Of a DNA stretch of 64,000 bases, positions 36,575 through 47,921 are shown in pieces. Under the pieces are notes generated by a model. That model ran no database searches, was not told where the DNA came from, and saw only the letters and a program-made list of their open reading frames with translations. Origin of the DNA: Reticulascus tulasneorum (taxonomy: Eukaryota > Ascomycota > Sordariomycetes > Glomerellales > Reticulascaceae); the NCBI GenBank assembly GCA_001557505.1, contig LSAX01000011.1, positions 1,178,001 through 1,242,000 on the forward strand. The letters are read 5' to 3'. Made by a program: the position numbers and the translations under genes. The first letter of the stretch is position 1. Each line of letters starts with the position of its first letter.

Positions 36575-38121
36575 TTATAGCATGAAGGCACCGAAAATGG
36601 TGAAGGCAACGGTCAAGCCGGTGACCAACAGAGGTCCCTTTTCAATCGATCCTTGATAGGTGAGTCCTCCGGCAGCAGCGTTGTCAGTGGGAGTGCTGGA
36701 TGGTGCTCCCTCAGTGGTGTCGCCAGGGGAGGTACCGCTACCAGAGTTCTGGGAGCCTTCGCCGAGGAGACCAGGGCCGACACCAGCGCCCTCGTCGAAG
36801 AACTATAGGATACATTAGTCAACGCCATCAATGAACTTCTAGGTTGCAAAATTTACCTTCTGGGCCTCCTCTGGCATAACGGGGACAAGGGTCGGGTCGA
36901 CTTCCCAGACGGCATCAGAGGTCGGGCAGGGATTGGAGTGAGAGGTAGGAGAAGCACCGGCTGCGCCGGTAGGAGCAGGGAACTTGCTCATGGCCATGGA
37001 GAGTTTGGCGAACTCAGGGTGCTCTTCGACCGTGTTGCCGTCGACGCTGACGATGCCGAAAGCATTGCCCTCAAGAGTGTACTCGTACATCAGACCGCCG
37101 GAGTAGACACTGGTCATCAGGTCACTCATCAGCGCCTCGAGTTCGTTGAAGTCTCGGCCGTTGGCGGTGCATCCATACTCGGACAGACTAGATTGGGTCA
37201 GCTAGGTGAACCGAATAGGAAAACCCGGGGGGGGGGGGGGGGGGGGGGGGGTGGTGGCTACTAACAAGAGGGGAACACCGTAGTCAGTAAAGTTCTTAAC
37301 CTTCTCGCCCCACCCGGCAGTCGCAAAGTCGGTGTTGCACCACGAGTAGTCATTCATGGCGAAGAAGTCGCCTCGAGAATTATCGGGTCCGCAGTTCATG
37401 TAATGGGCAGTCTGCATGCGGTTCTGGCTGACGTCGGCGGCGGAGTATCCGACAGGCACGGCGCGGAGGCCTCGAGCGGCCATGAAGGCCTTCATGTCAC
37501 GGGTGATAGCCTTCATGTATGGTGCGTTGACGGTGGTGTTTGGTTCGTCGTTGATGACCTCGTTACCAGAGAAGAAAGCCATGGTGTTGTCGTACTTGGC
37601 GAACTCCTGAACGGTGGCGAAGACGCTCTGCAGATAAACCGAGTTGTATGAAGGTTTCGGGTCGGCTCGGTTGATAGAGTACTTGGGGTTGTTGACATCG
37701 AGGACAAGGTAGATTCCTGCTTCGTCGAGCATCTTCATGCAAGCGTCGTGGTTCACTGAGTTGTCGACGCTATAGACACGGATGGAGTTGACACCAAGCT
37801 TTTCGAACTTGGGGATATCTCGCCCACAGATCTCAATGTCGGCGAGGGGGTCGATGTTGGCGGACGAGCCACCGGGCTGATAGTCGATTCCGCGAACGAA
37901 GAAGCGCTGGCCATCGGCGTAAAAGGCTAGAGATGGCAGTGTTAGCCACTGAGCTCGTAGAGAACCAGAACGGACAGCTAGCGCAGCATCTTACCATTGC
38001 CAGAGGCAGAGATGACTGGGAGAGTTCCCGCACGTCGGGGAAGTTCCTTTTCGGTCTGAGTGGGAGTTGCCGAGACGGCGTGGATCGCCGCGAGGGCGGA
38101 AGCGAGGGCGAAGGATCTCAT
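36575..38121 (-). CDS. GPI-anchored GH72 beta-1,3-glucanosyltransferase (Gel/Gas family)
   Basis: Four exons, 38121-37995, 37926-37266, 37187-36857 and 36802-36575, give 448 residues. The enzyme cuts beta-1,3-glucan internally and joins the new end to another chain, elongating wall glucan at the outer plasma membrane. The sequence shows a signal peptide (SFALASALAAIHAVSA), the GH72 start (FVRGIDYQPGG), the acid/base Glu165 in FFSGNEVIND, and the nucleophile Glu266 in PLFLSEYGC, matching Gas1 Glu161 and Glu262. Intron 2 falls three codons before the nucleophile and contains the C25 run (G25 on the plus strand). The C-terminal cysteine-rich X8/CBM43 module is absent, placing it in the GH72-minus subgroup. 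A Ser/Thr/Gly-rich stem leads to a hydrophobic tail (LLVTGLTVAFTIFGAFML), fitting GPI attachment near NAAAGG. Splice phases 1, 2, 0 all fit. Confidence 0.95.
37227..37251. repeat. G25 homopolymer inside a GH72 intron
   Basis: Twenty-five consecutive G on the plus strand (C on the coding strand) make up about a third of the 78-base second intron of the GH72 gene. Length is likely to vary between isolates or assemblies. Confidence 0.9.
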
Positions 38122-38330
38122 CTTGGGTCCAAAGGGTTCCGATTCTTGTTAGAAGGCAAAGGTCCTCTTCTTTCGTCAAATGCAAAAGCTAGTCGAAGTG
38201 CCCCGAGCGAGTGAGGGACTGTCGTGGGAAGTAAAAAAGGGTGGTGGATTAAAAGTGGTAGAAGGAGAACAGACAACAAGCGAGAGGGTTGACTGATTGT
38301 AAAAAGAAGAAAGGGGATGAAAAGGACGGG

Positions 38331-38349
38331 GAGGAGGAGGAGGAGGAGG
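38331..38349. repeat. GAG trinucleotide run
   Basis: Six GAG units plus one G in the upstream region of the GH72 gene; it reads as a pyrimidine CTC run on the gene's strand, as often found in fungal promoters. Confidence 0.85.
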
Positions 38350-38461
38350 CAAAAGAAGATTGTTACAAGAAAAACGAGAGTGGGTGGCAGAGTTTTGGGG
38401 TCTTGGAAAGAGCGACTACCTAGTCGGTAGGGAGTTGCTCGTGGGTACTATTCCTACCTAC

Positions 38462-38492
38462 TTAGGTATACAATATACAATATACCTAGGTA
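38462..38492. repeat. Inverted repeat with TACCTAGGTA palindrome
   Basis: TAGGTATA (38463-38470) and TATACCTA (38481-38488) form an 8-base inverted repeat around a 10-base AT-rich centre. The right arm overlaps the perfect palindrome TACCTAGGTA at 38483-38492. Further TACCTA and GGTAGGTACC units lie on both sides. It is about 360 bases upstream of the GH72 start. Confidence 0.75.
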
Positions 38493-40718
38493 ATTACGTA
38501 CCTACGGACGGTAAGGTAGGTACCAAGAAATTAAAGTGCGACTCTTGGACGTGTTCCTGTCCCGACAAAGTCCAAGGAGCGATGGGAGCCAAGCACAACA
38601 ACCCACCGCCCGCCTACCGCAGCTAATTACACGTCTGCGAATGCCTCATTCGGAACCACACTCCTCACCCCATGCCACCGTACTGTTTCTCCTCTTTACT
38701 TGCCAATTGGAAAACGATGCACATGTACTACGTACTAAGTATATTTGTTACGCGCAAATAGTCACAGAAGATGGCAAAAGATGTGGTTTTTGTTGCTGGG
38801 CTTCGGCGGGACACGACTATCAAACGCATGCGCGATCTGGATTTGCTTCACTGGCCAGCCGAAATGATTGGTCGACAGGCCCCAATCCCGGTGAGGGTGT
38901 GATGCAATTGTTCCTAGGTCGTCTTCCCCCCCCTTTAAGCTTGCTTGCATCAATGGGGCAATGGTCTTAGTTCAGAAGAAAAAGGTTCTGACGTTTTCAA
39001 TCTAAACTCGAAATGCTGCGAAGCGCGAATTCTTGTTCCCTTTTCTCTCTCAGCTGGAATGGGCTTTGTCGCGTCTGGTCCAAGACAGATAGGAGGACCT
39101 GCTCCTTTCTTACGGCCATCTTGAATCCCCCCTCCCCCTGGATCTACAGATTAACTCACCTATCCAACTATATAGTAGGCCAGCCGGGTGGTGGCACGCG
39201 AAATGGCCCTTGCAGCCTCCGCACCGTATTCTCCGCAACCGAACCTTCTTCTTTGCACTGCCACGCTCTACCATGACCACTCGATCCCCCGTCGCCTGCA
39301 ATGGTAATTCGCCGCCGGGTCGCAATTGGCAGTTTTAGCACGGTCGAGGGCGGCGATCTAGAAGCGCGTACACGTCAACGACCAAGTTTCCTCGTCTTCT
39401 ACCTCGTACTATTTCCGTTTCAGAACTTCCCAGCTGCCCTTCCCGCCCCAGCCAGCCAGAACCATGAGGACCATCACTCTCATCATTAACTGGAACGGGC
39501 CTCCAGGTGGGCAGTTCCACGTCCCATTTCGGATGAAAGTGGATAAAAAAACCTGCTTTCCCTCCCTCCCCCTGACCTCCTCCAAGAACGTGGTTTTGCC
39601 AACCACACAAACGGGGGGCGCGCTACGAAGATACTCGCTGCTCGCCCATTTCCCAGTTTTTAGACATATGCAACCGCATCATCTCCAAAATTAAAAATGA
39701 AATGCACGTCCGCCTGTCCCTGCAACGCAGATCCGGTCAGGGGTTGGCCGCCGTCTGCCGACGCCCCTGATTGGCGCTTGGCCTTTCTTGGAGATCCATG
39801 CACCCCATCGTCACCCATGCAATGATAAAGAACGACTCCCCCCCCTCTTCCTTGCCAACCTGCCACCAAATGCTGTCCCGCCGCTTCGCTGCTGGAAATT
39901 GCTGCCCATCAAATTCCATCTCGGATGGCATGGAGAGATTGCGGCCAGTCTTGCCGGGCGTCTTTTCCCCATGATGATGCGAAGGCAATCCCGTGAGACG
40001 CGGCCCGGAACACGTGAACTCCATGAGGGCTTGGTAAATATGGCACGCTCTTGTGGTGCCGCTAGTGAAGCCGCTCGAGGTGCCTCCCTAACATTTAATT
40101 CTGCCCCACGATGTCCGGGTGGGCTCGACACGGCCGCGATTCCATTTCCGACCCAACGACGGTTCGTAAGGATGCATGACCCACGTGCAACGCCTACCCA
40201 CCTTAAGGTAGGGAGTGTATAATGTAGAATAGGCGTAGACACCATCCTTTGATTAACAACGACAGCCATACTCCATGGCTTACTCGATATTCAATGCAGC
40301 ATAGTAATTAGTAATTCTCTGTATTGACAAAACTCATAAGGCTCCAGAATGCTTCCTGCACACAATCATTCGAGTGCCTGCCTAACGACGAATCCCCAAC
40401 TCGATGCTCGGGACACGATGCAATTCAAAGAATGCTGCTATCCATGCTACTGCCCCTGCTGCCCCTCCCGTGATGAGCGCGAGCGATGCCGCTGTTACTC
40501 TGTCTCGACTTTCTCCTTTCCCTTTGACTCTGATCCCTCTTTACCAACCGGACGCTGGTCGTTGCAGTTGCCGATGTCTCGTCCGCGCCAGTCTCTTTGC
40601 CAGATATCCCTATTCTAGACGTCTCCTTTTTCACAGGTTCCGCTTGTGGTTCAACTTTTCGTGTGACCTTAAGCCCCAGATCCTTCGTGCGATCCATTTC
40701 CTTAGAACCGGGCTGCTC

Positions 40719-43049
40719 CTAAACAACCTGTATATAGCTCGCCGGCACACTCTTCGTAACGCCGCCTTTTTCAACCTCCGCCCAGCCATCGCCCGGATCC
40801 TCCTTGATCAGGACGAACCGCTCGCCTTCGGCCATGCTGTGCTCTTGATCGCTTTGGGCGGCATAGTCGTATAGCGCCTCCGCGTACTTCAGTTTCTTGG
40901 CCCCCCGTTTTGGTGCAACTACTGGCCCCTTTTTCTTTGCCCCTACCGTGCCGACGGAGGACCCGGAGTTGGAGTATGTGGATTCGGGTCGGGCGGACTG
41001 GCCCGTGTTCTGGGCAACCACCGGCGCGGCGGATATCTCGACGTAAGACGCTGGTACAAGGCCTTCCTTGTAGCCTGCTCGGACCTTTATCCAGCCAGTT
41101 CCATCTGCCATGCGTTAGTGACTGTAGAAATGCTAGGTAGTCATTACGTACCATCTGGATCAAGTATAGCAATCTCACGGCCTTCTGCCACCGACAGCTC
41201 TCCGTCGCCAGTAGCATCGAACGAGTACAGCATCCTGCCCTTCTGATCCGAACCATTCGATGACCCGTTGATCGGGCTCCCAGGCAATTCACTGATGTAG
41301 GCGGCAGGGGGTGGCGCGACAACTCTATTCTTCCGGGGCGCAGCTGAGCTGATGTTGGAGGCTGGAGCAGTGGGACGGGCCGAGGACGGCTCTGGAGGAA
41401 CCTCATCGACCGGGGATCTCGGGCCGGATATAGATCCTGAGATGGACCGGTGCGCGCTATGTGCGTAGCCTGAGCTTAGAGAAGTCATCGTATTCGTTCT
41501 CGTCAGGGCAGGGAGTTCCGCAGCATGATCTGGATTAGCTGAATTTGGGGATAGAAGGGAGGTCGCCGCCTGCTGTCGCTCTCCCTTCAGCTTCTTCCGC
41601 TCTTCTTTGGACTGTTCTCCAGGACACTCCGCCGGGACCTTCATTTCGCACTTGCTATGGCATGTGTAGCCGCAGTCTCTGCAGTCGAAACCCTTGGCGG
41701 ACAAACCCCATATCCTTTCTCCGCACAGATCACAATTTGTAGGAATCTTGAACGTCTGTGACTTGAAGTTGTGATTCTTGGCGCCGAGGGTCACGTCGCC
41801 GACGGCTGAGGTAATCGTCGATGTTTCGACTTCTGCGGTCAACCTCCTTCTGTCGACGGCGTGCAAGTCCTCTTGCAACGCGAATATCTGTGTCACCACC
41901 TGCACCTCGTCCTTCTTCTCGGACCCGTCTCGGATCCTTTGCTTCACGCGCTTGATTCCCTCAACCTCTCGCCTCTTCTTGTCGACTTCTCTTCGCAACT
42001 CGCCCAGCTGGCTCTTTGATTTGTTGAGCACGTTCCGGAGATACACTTTCGCTGGCTCGTCAACGACCATCAAGTCGTCATCGTGCCATACTGGGCTGGG
42101 CTCAAAAGTCTTGTCGGAGGGTTCCTGCCAGGATCCAAGGTTGTGGCGCATGTACATCATGGAGTCGAGGTGCGGTTGATTTCGGCTGATTTCCTGGCCG
42201 AGGTTTTGCATCATGGCGTGGCTCTTTTGCAGCATGTCGGCTTCGAGTTGCGAGGCCACTATCCATAATCCGTTCAACTTCAAGGTTCGGAATTCCGAGA
42301 GGTCCTGAAGACTGTCCAGCACCTCCGGTATGTACTCGTGGTAGTATTTCTCCTTCTGCTTGTTTGTAACGCTGATCGCAATCAGATAGGTGTTCTTGAC
42401 GTTATGCATTTCCATCATCTGCTGCTGGTATGCGTTTTGCGCTTTCGCCTTGTCAAAGGACGACTCGGACTTCTTCCGCTTGCTTTCCAACTCCTGGCAC
42501 GCAGCATCATACTTTGCCTTCGTCTTCCGCAAGTCTGAATACGAGGTATCCCGCTCCTGCTCCATCTTCTGCGCATAATCAGCATGTCGCTTTCGCAGCT
42601 CTTCGAATCGGGTTCCGAGGTATTTAAGAGGCTCGGCAACTTGGGAGAGCAAGTTGTTCGCGTAGCGTTCGTGCTCGTCTGCTCGTGATTCGAGGGTGTT
42701 TAGCTGAGTCGTCCAGGTTGTTAGGGAAGCGCTCTCCAGAGATCCCGGTGTCATGCTCGGAGTGTCGCCAACACTAAGCCCCGCCGACTTCTTGTTCTTT
42801 TTCTCGTAGTACTTCTTCGCCAAGACATTGAGCTTCGCGCTGTACTCCTTTTCTATAGCGCTTCTCTCCCGGTAGAACTGTTGGACGTCGTCGAGCCATG
42901 CAATGCCTTGCCCTACCCAGGCGTTGGCGGGTTTGAAGCCATCCTGTAGCCGTGTCAGCGCCGCACCGTCCTGGGAAACCCCCGAGGCTGGGAAGCCTTC
43001 ATACCTTCAATTCGGCGCCAAATGTCGGCGCCGTGTCTAGGTCAGCCAT
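40719..43049 (-). CDS. BZZ1: Bzz1-type F-BAR, C1 and double-SH3 protein
   Basis: Three exons, 43049-43005, 42943-41152 and 41104-40719, give 740 residues; phases 0 and 1 fit. Bzz1 is an actin-patch and endocytosis adaptor that bends membrane and recruits Las17/WASP and type I myosin through its SH3 domains. The F-BAR domain spans about residues 8-290 and begins AELKDGFKPANAWVGQGI. A second coiled coil follows (about 340-400). A C1 zinc finger at about 409-455 (HNFKSQTFKIPTNCDLCG ... HSKCEMKVPAEC) has the expected His/Cys spacing. SH3-1 is at about 582-635 (MLYSFDATGDGELSV) and SH3-2 at about 682-740 (EALYDYAAQSDQEHSM). The phase-1 junction restores DPDDGTGWIKV inside SH3-1. The gene is head-to-head with Dbp5 across 1.2 kb. 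The 15-residue first exon gives the conserved start MADLDTAPTFG. Confidence 0.95.
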
Positions 43050-44288
43050 AGCTCAGAGTACCACGTCAACCTAAGCATGCGACTGAGATCATAAACATGT
43101 GGTGGAGGACCTCGCCGGAGAGAATTGCGTCGCAAAGCGGAAATTCGTGATGGCCGATACAGCACGCAGGGTCAAATGCAAGACTAAGCAGGGTCCAGTA
43201 ACCCCGCCTAAATGTGGAAGTGGACTAGTTGGGCCAGCAATGGGATGGCAATGGGGATGTTGGGCGAATGCTCACAGTGGCATAATACAGATGCTCTGTC
43301 CAGAGGAGTGTTTAGATCTTCGAGAGGAGTAGGCACACGTTGCGCAGCCACTAAAGTAGCCAACGGCTCTAGAGGGGATGTCGGCTCGGAATCCTTTAGT
43401 ACACTGCGTTTTTCTCATTTCCCTAACGGACTGCCCTTTCTAGGCGGTTTTCCCGGTCCATCGGCCCATTGAATGCGAGCCTAGTGTGGGGAGCGCCTTC
43501 GCCTGTTTCCGTCCACTTGGGGGGGGGCTTCCTCGTCATTGGTGCCTAACCGACAGGGGTCTGCACGCTGTAGAGTTAATGTGGAGGGGTCGTCCTTCAG
43601 CATATCGACTTGCTTCTTGTGGGCATTGAATACCTAAGGTATGCAGTCGGAAGGCAATAGAGATTTGCCATTCGGAAGTTTATGCGACAAATGAAGCCAC
43701 TGAGGTGAAAGACAGATCTAGTATATGAATCCTCCAAGTTTTGACAAGACTAGCCTCTATAAGTTTGGCTTCAATGCATTCGTACGAAAGTAGACTGCCC
43801 GGGTAGCATGGTGAACATAGAAACCTGATATATCAGGCCAATATTCACCCCACGAAAGCAGCCCCGCCATCGAGCCTTCCCGCCTGCCTTTCAATGTTGG
43901 AAGAGCTTCAAGAAATTTGAAACTGGCAAGAAGCTCCTTCCAGTTTTCACAATATCAAAGAGGCTGGCCGGCGAGAATTCCTCACGTTTTTCGCCAACCC
44001 TCAACTGAATTACCCGGAGGGCTGATATTAATCCTTTTTATCTTTCGCCCCTCTACTCAACACCATCCGCGACCACCTGGTGCCTATTCTCAGCTATCAA
44101 GGTCGGGAGAGAGGCGCTGACCGCAACACGGAGTCCACCAAACAGGCAGCTCAGAACCCCTCTTCGCCTGCTCTAATCCTCCTCAAGTCAGCATAATTCT
44201 GCTCATAGAATTCATTGTGTATCCCTAACACAGTTTCTAGTCCCTCACATCAAGATCTCCGTATTCTCTTCTCCTCCCGACTTTGAAA
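43050..44288. other. Divergent promoter region (Bzz1 / Dbp5)
   Basis: 1.24 kb between two start codons facing away from each other, so both promoters lie here. A TACCT-A-AGGTA palindrome sits at 43631-43641, roughly in the middle. The last 150 bases before Dbp5 are CT-rich, as in fungal leaders. No gene was seen inside. Confidence 0.6.
43631..43641. repeat. TACCT-A-AGGTA palindrome
   Basis: Perfect 5-base inverted repeat around one base, the third close copy of the motif in the window, located near the centre of the divergent Bzz1/Dbp5 promoter. Confidence 0.7.
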
Positions 44289-45911
44289 ATGGCGGATCTT
44301 GCAAGTCGTATCACGAAGCCGCCGGCAGAAGGAGCGCAGAGCTCTGGCGAAGCTGGTGAAACGATACCCGCAGTCGAAGATGCTCAGGTCGATGGCAACG
44401 TCGAGGTTCTTGGAGGATCTGGTCTCATCGACACGGAATATGATGTCGAAGTTAAGCTAGGAGACCTCCAGTCCGACGCGAACAGCGCTTTATATTCCGG
44501 CAAGACCTTTGAGGATCTGGGATTGTAAGTAACGCAATCTGAATTACAATTGAGTTTGTCCTGACCTCGCTCTCAACAGGCCCGACCCGATCCTCCGCGG
44601 TCTTCTCAATCTAAACTACCAAAAGCCATCCAAGATCCAGGAGAAGGCTCTGCCTCTCATGTTGGCGGGCACACCTCGAAACATGATTGCGCAATCCCAG
44701 TCTGGCACAGGGAAAACTGCCGCTTTTGTGGTCACGCTACTCGCGCGTATCGATTATAGCCAACCTTTCCAGCCACAGGCCCTTGCTCTTGCTCCCAGCC
44801 GCGAGCTTGCTCGTCAGATTGAGGGAGTTATCAACAAAGTGGGAAAGTTCTGCGAGGGTCTCCATGTAGCCGCTGCTCTCCCCGGCGTCTTGGAACGAAA
44901 CGCGCCAGTTCGGGCAAATGTCGTAGTTGGGACGCCCGGTACCGTGATGGACATCATTAGACGTCGACAGTTGGATGTGTCAAAACTGCGGATCCTCGTT
45001 ATTGATGAGGCCGACAGCATGCTCGATCAGCAGGGTCTTGGCGATCAATGTCAACGCGTCAAGCAGTACGATGATCGCCCCCTATACAAGAAAAAAGTGA
45101 AGGACTGACCTTTTTTTTAGGATGCTGCCACGAGAGATCCAGATCCTGCTCTTCTCAGCGACTTTCCCCGACAAAGTTATGGCCTTTGCCGAAAAGTTCG
45201 CCCCAAAGGCTGATCAAATTCGATTGCGACATACCGAGCTCACCGTCAAGGGCATTTCGCAGATGTTCATCGATTGCCCAACTGAAGAGACCAAGTACGA
45301 AGTGCTCATCAAGCTCTATGGTCTCATGACTATTGGCTCGTCCGTCATTTTCGTCAAGGTAAAATCTGGAGCTATTTAAGCGGAGGATCTGTTGACTAAT
45401 TTGAATAATTCTACAGACTCGCGAGAGCGCCAACGAGATTCAACGACGGATGGAAGCAGATGGTCACCGGGTTGCAGCCCTGCATGGTGCATATGACGGC
45501 AACGAACGAGATCGCCTGCTGGAGGAGTTCCGAAGCGGTCGTTCCAAAGTGCTTCTCACCACTAACGTTCTGGCTCGTGGAATCGACGTGTCCAGTGTGT
45601 CGATGGTTATCAACTACGACATTCCAATGAAGGGACGGGGTGATACAGAGCCTGACCCGGAAACTTACCTTCACCGTATCGGCCGAACGGGTCGGTTTGG
45701 CCGCATCGGTGTGAGCATTAGCTTCGTCTACGACAAGCGAAGTTTTATGGCATTGAAGGAAATTGCCGACCTCTACCAGATCGATCTCGTGCAGTTGGAC
45801 GCGGATGATTGGGACGTCACCGAGGCAGAAGTACAAAAGGTCATCAAGTCCAACAGAGCAAAGGCCGCCTTCGCTCCAAGTGCGACTGATCCGAAGGCTG
45901 CGGCAGCCTAG
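44289..45911 (+). CDS. DBP5: DEAD-box mRNA-export helicase Dbp5
   Basis: Four exons, 44289-44524, 44580-45065, 45121-45358 and 45417-45911, give 484 residues. Dbp5 is the ATP-dependent RNA helicase that strips export factors from mRNA at the cytoplasmic face of the nuclear pore, with Gle1 and Nup159. Visible motifs are the Q-motif region ([27 protein letters not shown]), Walker A SQSGTGKT at 118-125, [13 protein letters not shown] at 221-224 ([18 protein letters not shown]), SAT at 253-255, [10 protein letters not shown], and HRIGRTGR at 406-413. The DQQGLGDQC and [11 protein letters not shown] stretches separate Dbp5 from other DEAD-box proteins. Junction phases are 2, 2 and 0, each restoring an intact motif. 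The acceptor of intron 2 is TTTTTTTTAG. The start is the only ATG that gives the expected N-terminal extension of about 75 residues. Confidence 0.96.
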
Positions 45912-47921
45912 GAGGCGACCAACAGTTGGGGATATTAGCCAAATGAGGGGTTTGATCGAGGATTGGTTGGTCTGGCCGTAGAGTACATGGCACGTGAAGG
46001 ATTGCTATTTTGCTGGCCAACATTAAGCCGCATGAGGCCATTGTGGCCACAGATACAAAGAGAGTATGCTACAGTGGTGTGAAATTCAGTTGGCTTGGCT
46101 GTCATGGCGTCAGGCTGGCCACCGAGATGGTTCAAGAGACTATACGCAAGATACCAACAATAAGAAAGTGGAAAAAGCTTCCCATCTAACATGACCTTTG
46201 TTGGCCTGTCGTGCCATCGGGAATGTGTTTGCTACCCAGGATATCTACCCGGTTCCCGCGTGCAAGTCGGCGCGATAAGCGGACCGACTGTTGGGGCCGA
46301 GCATGCACCGTACCAACACCAACGAGATAGAGGAAGGCTGCGATACAATATAGCCAGGTGAGGCTGCGAACTGTGAGTGTCTGCCGGATAAACGTTCACC
46401 GAACCTGGGGGTTGCTGTGGGGGTGGCTCCAAGGCAGCGGTTCTCGTAAACATGAAACTTCTCACGATATTCCATCACAAAGTAGGATGTAGATTAGCTG
46501 GCGATAAGACCGAATAGCGCCGAGCAGATTTTGGGGTCTTGATGTGACTTGGGACTCTGTTATACTTGAGGGGTTGCCCAGAAACATTCGCCCAGTTCGA
46601 GACGTGTGTCACACTCGGTGATGTTTCCTGGCGGATAACACATCACTCGCTCCCTAAATGGCTTTGCATAAAGAGAGAGCATGTAAAACTCGGACTCCTT
46701 AGACTGCAGTGTTCATCACATCCAGTAATCTCTGAGTTGCAAAATTCGAAACAGAGGAGTCGGTCGCAGAATGGCAGGCAGGCGAGAAACAAGTGGCAGC
46801 GACTAAGCTTCTGGCTTAACTCTCCCTCATCATTGGCCAGGACGTCCCAGAGGGGTCATCACGTGACGGTCCTTCGCGCCGAAATCTTACCTGGGCGCTT
46901 TGGACGACCCCGCGCTTAAGCAGCGCCTAAATTTGGGGGAATCGACCAGAGCCATTCAACGTGCATGCAACGACGATCTATAAACAAATCAATTGGACAC
47001 CCACTGGCTAGTCCCCTATTCGAAGTGGCCACACAGCCCTAGGCCGGGATCTGGAGATGTAACAAAGCCCCGAAATAGAGACTGGCCCCGCGCCCAACCA
47101 ACCACAGATGTTGGCGACCGCCGGACGACGATTTCGGGAGCGTTACGTGCACTAGTTCGACAGCTACCGTCCCATTTCCAGGCTGCCCCTTGCCCTGGTC
47201 AATGACGCAAAAGGAGCGCTCGAACATCCCGGATCTGCCACCCCCAACCAGGGGTCTGGGCGACTGCAGGAACCGGAGCCGATGAGGGGCACGGTACTGG
47301 GGCTCGACTTCATTTCTTGTTGGCGGCATGTAGGGGCAGGGCATTGGCAGTTCGCATTCTTTTGCCTCTGGCACCCTTGACCAGCAGCGCGATGCAAGCA
47401 ACAAAGTTGTTGTAATTAGCCTCGAGTGAGATGCGAGGTGCCATCCGGATGACGGAGGGGCGTCATCCATCTGTCTAATGTACTGCTGAGCCCCAACGAC
47501 AACCTTTCTTTAGTCCTCGTTGTTTCTTTTCCCACACTTTGATCTTGTTCGAGTTACATGGCGTGTCTTTTTTCTTCCTCTTCCATGACCTTGCGTCTTT
47601 TGTTCCTAGAATTACATTCGCTCGGCTGTGTTTATTTCTGTTTCGTTTGAATCATGAGATGCTGGTCGTCTCGAATAATACAAAGTCCCTCCCCATAGGT
47701 TAGTCACCTTTCTGCATATCTCTTCTCTGCTTCTTTATCTCATGATCGAGTCATTCTAGAAGCATCTAGTCATCCTCGTATCTTGTTCCCTTTCTTCCCA
47801 GGCCTGGACGCTTCGTGCCCTTCGTAGCTTGCACGAGCCGAGCCTTATGAGAGATGGGACGATCATCGAGGTAGAGAACTCGGGTGGAGACTTGAGTCGA
47901 TCTTGAAACTAACTTGCTCAG
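45912..47921. other. Gene-free region between Dbp5 and the CFEM gene
   Basis: 2 kb with short motif-free open frames only. The last 400 bases are T/C-rich (TTTCTTTT, CTTCCTCTTCC) and fit a promoter plus leader for the CFEM gene. Confidence 0.5.

Larger units (their letters stand above)
38122..40718. other. Gene-free region between GH72 and Bzz1
   Basis: This region contains the GH72 promoter on its left: a GAG repeat at 38331-38349 and a TACCTA/TAGGTA-rich palindromic cluster at 38455-38522. The rest has only short open frames. A CCTTAAGGTAGGG element lies at 40201-40213. The right end, before 40719, should be the Bzz1 3' untranslated region. Confidence 0.5.
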
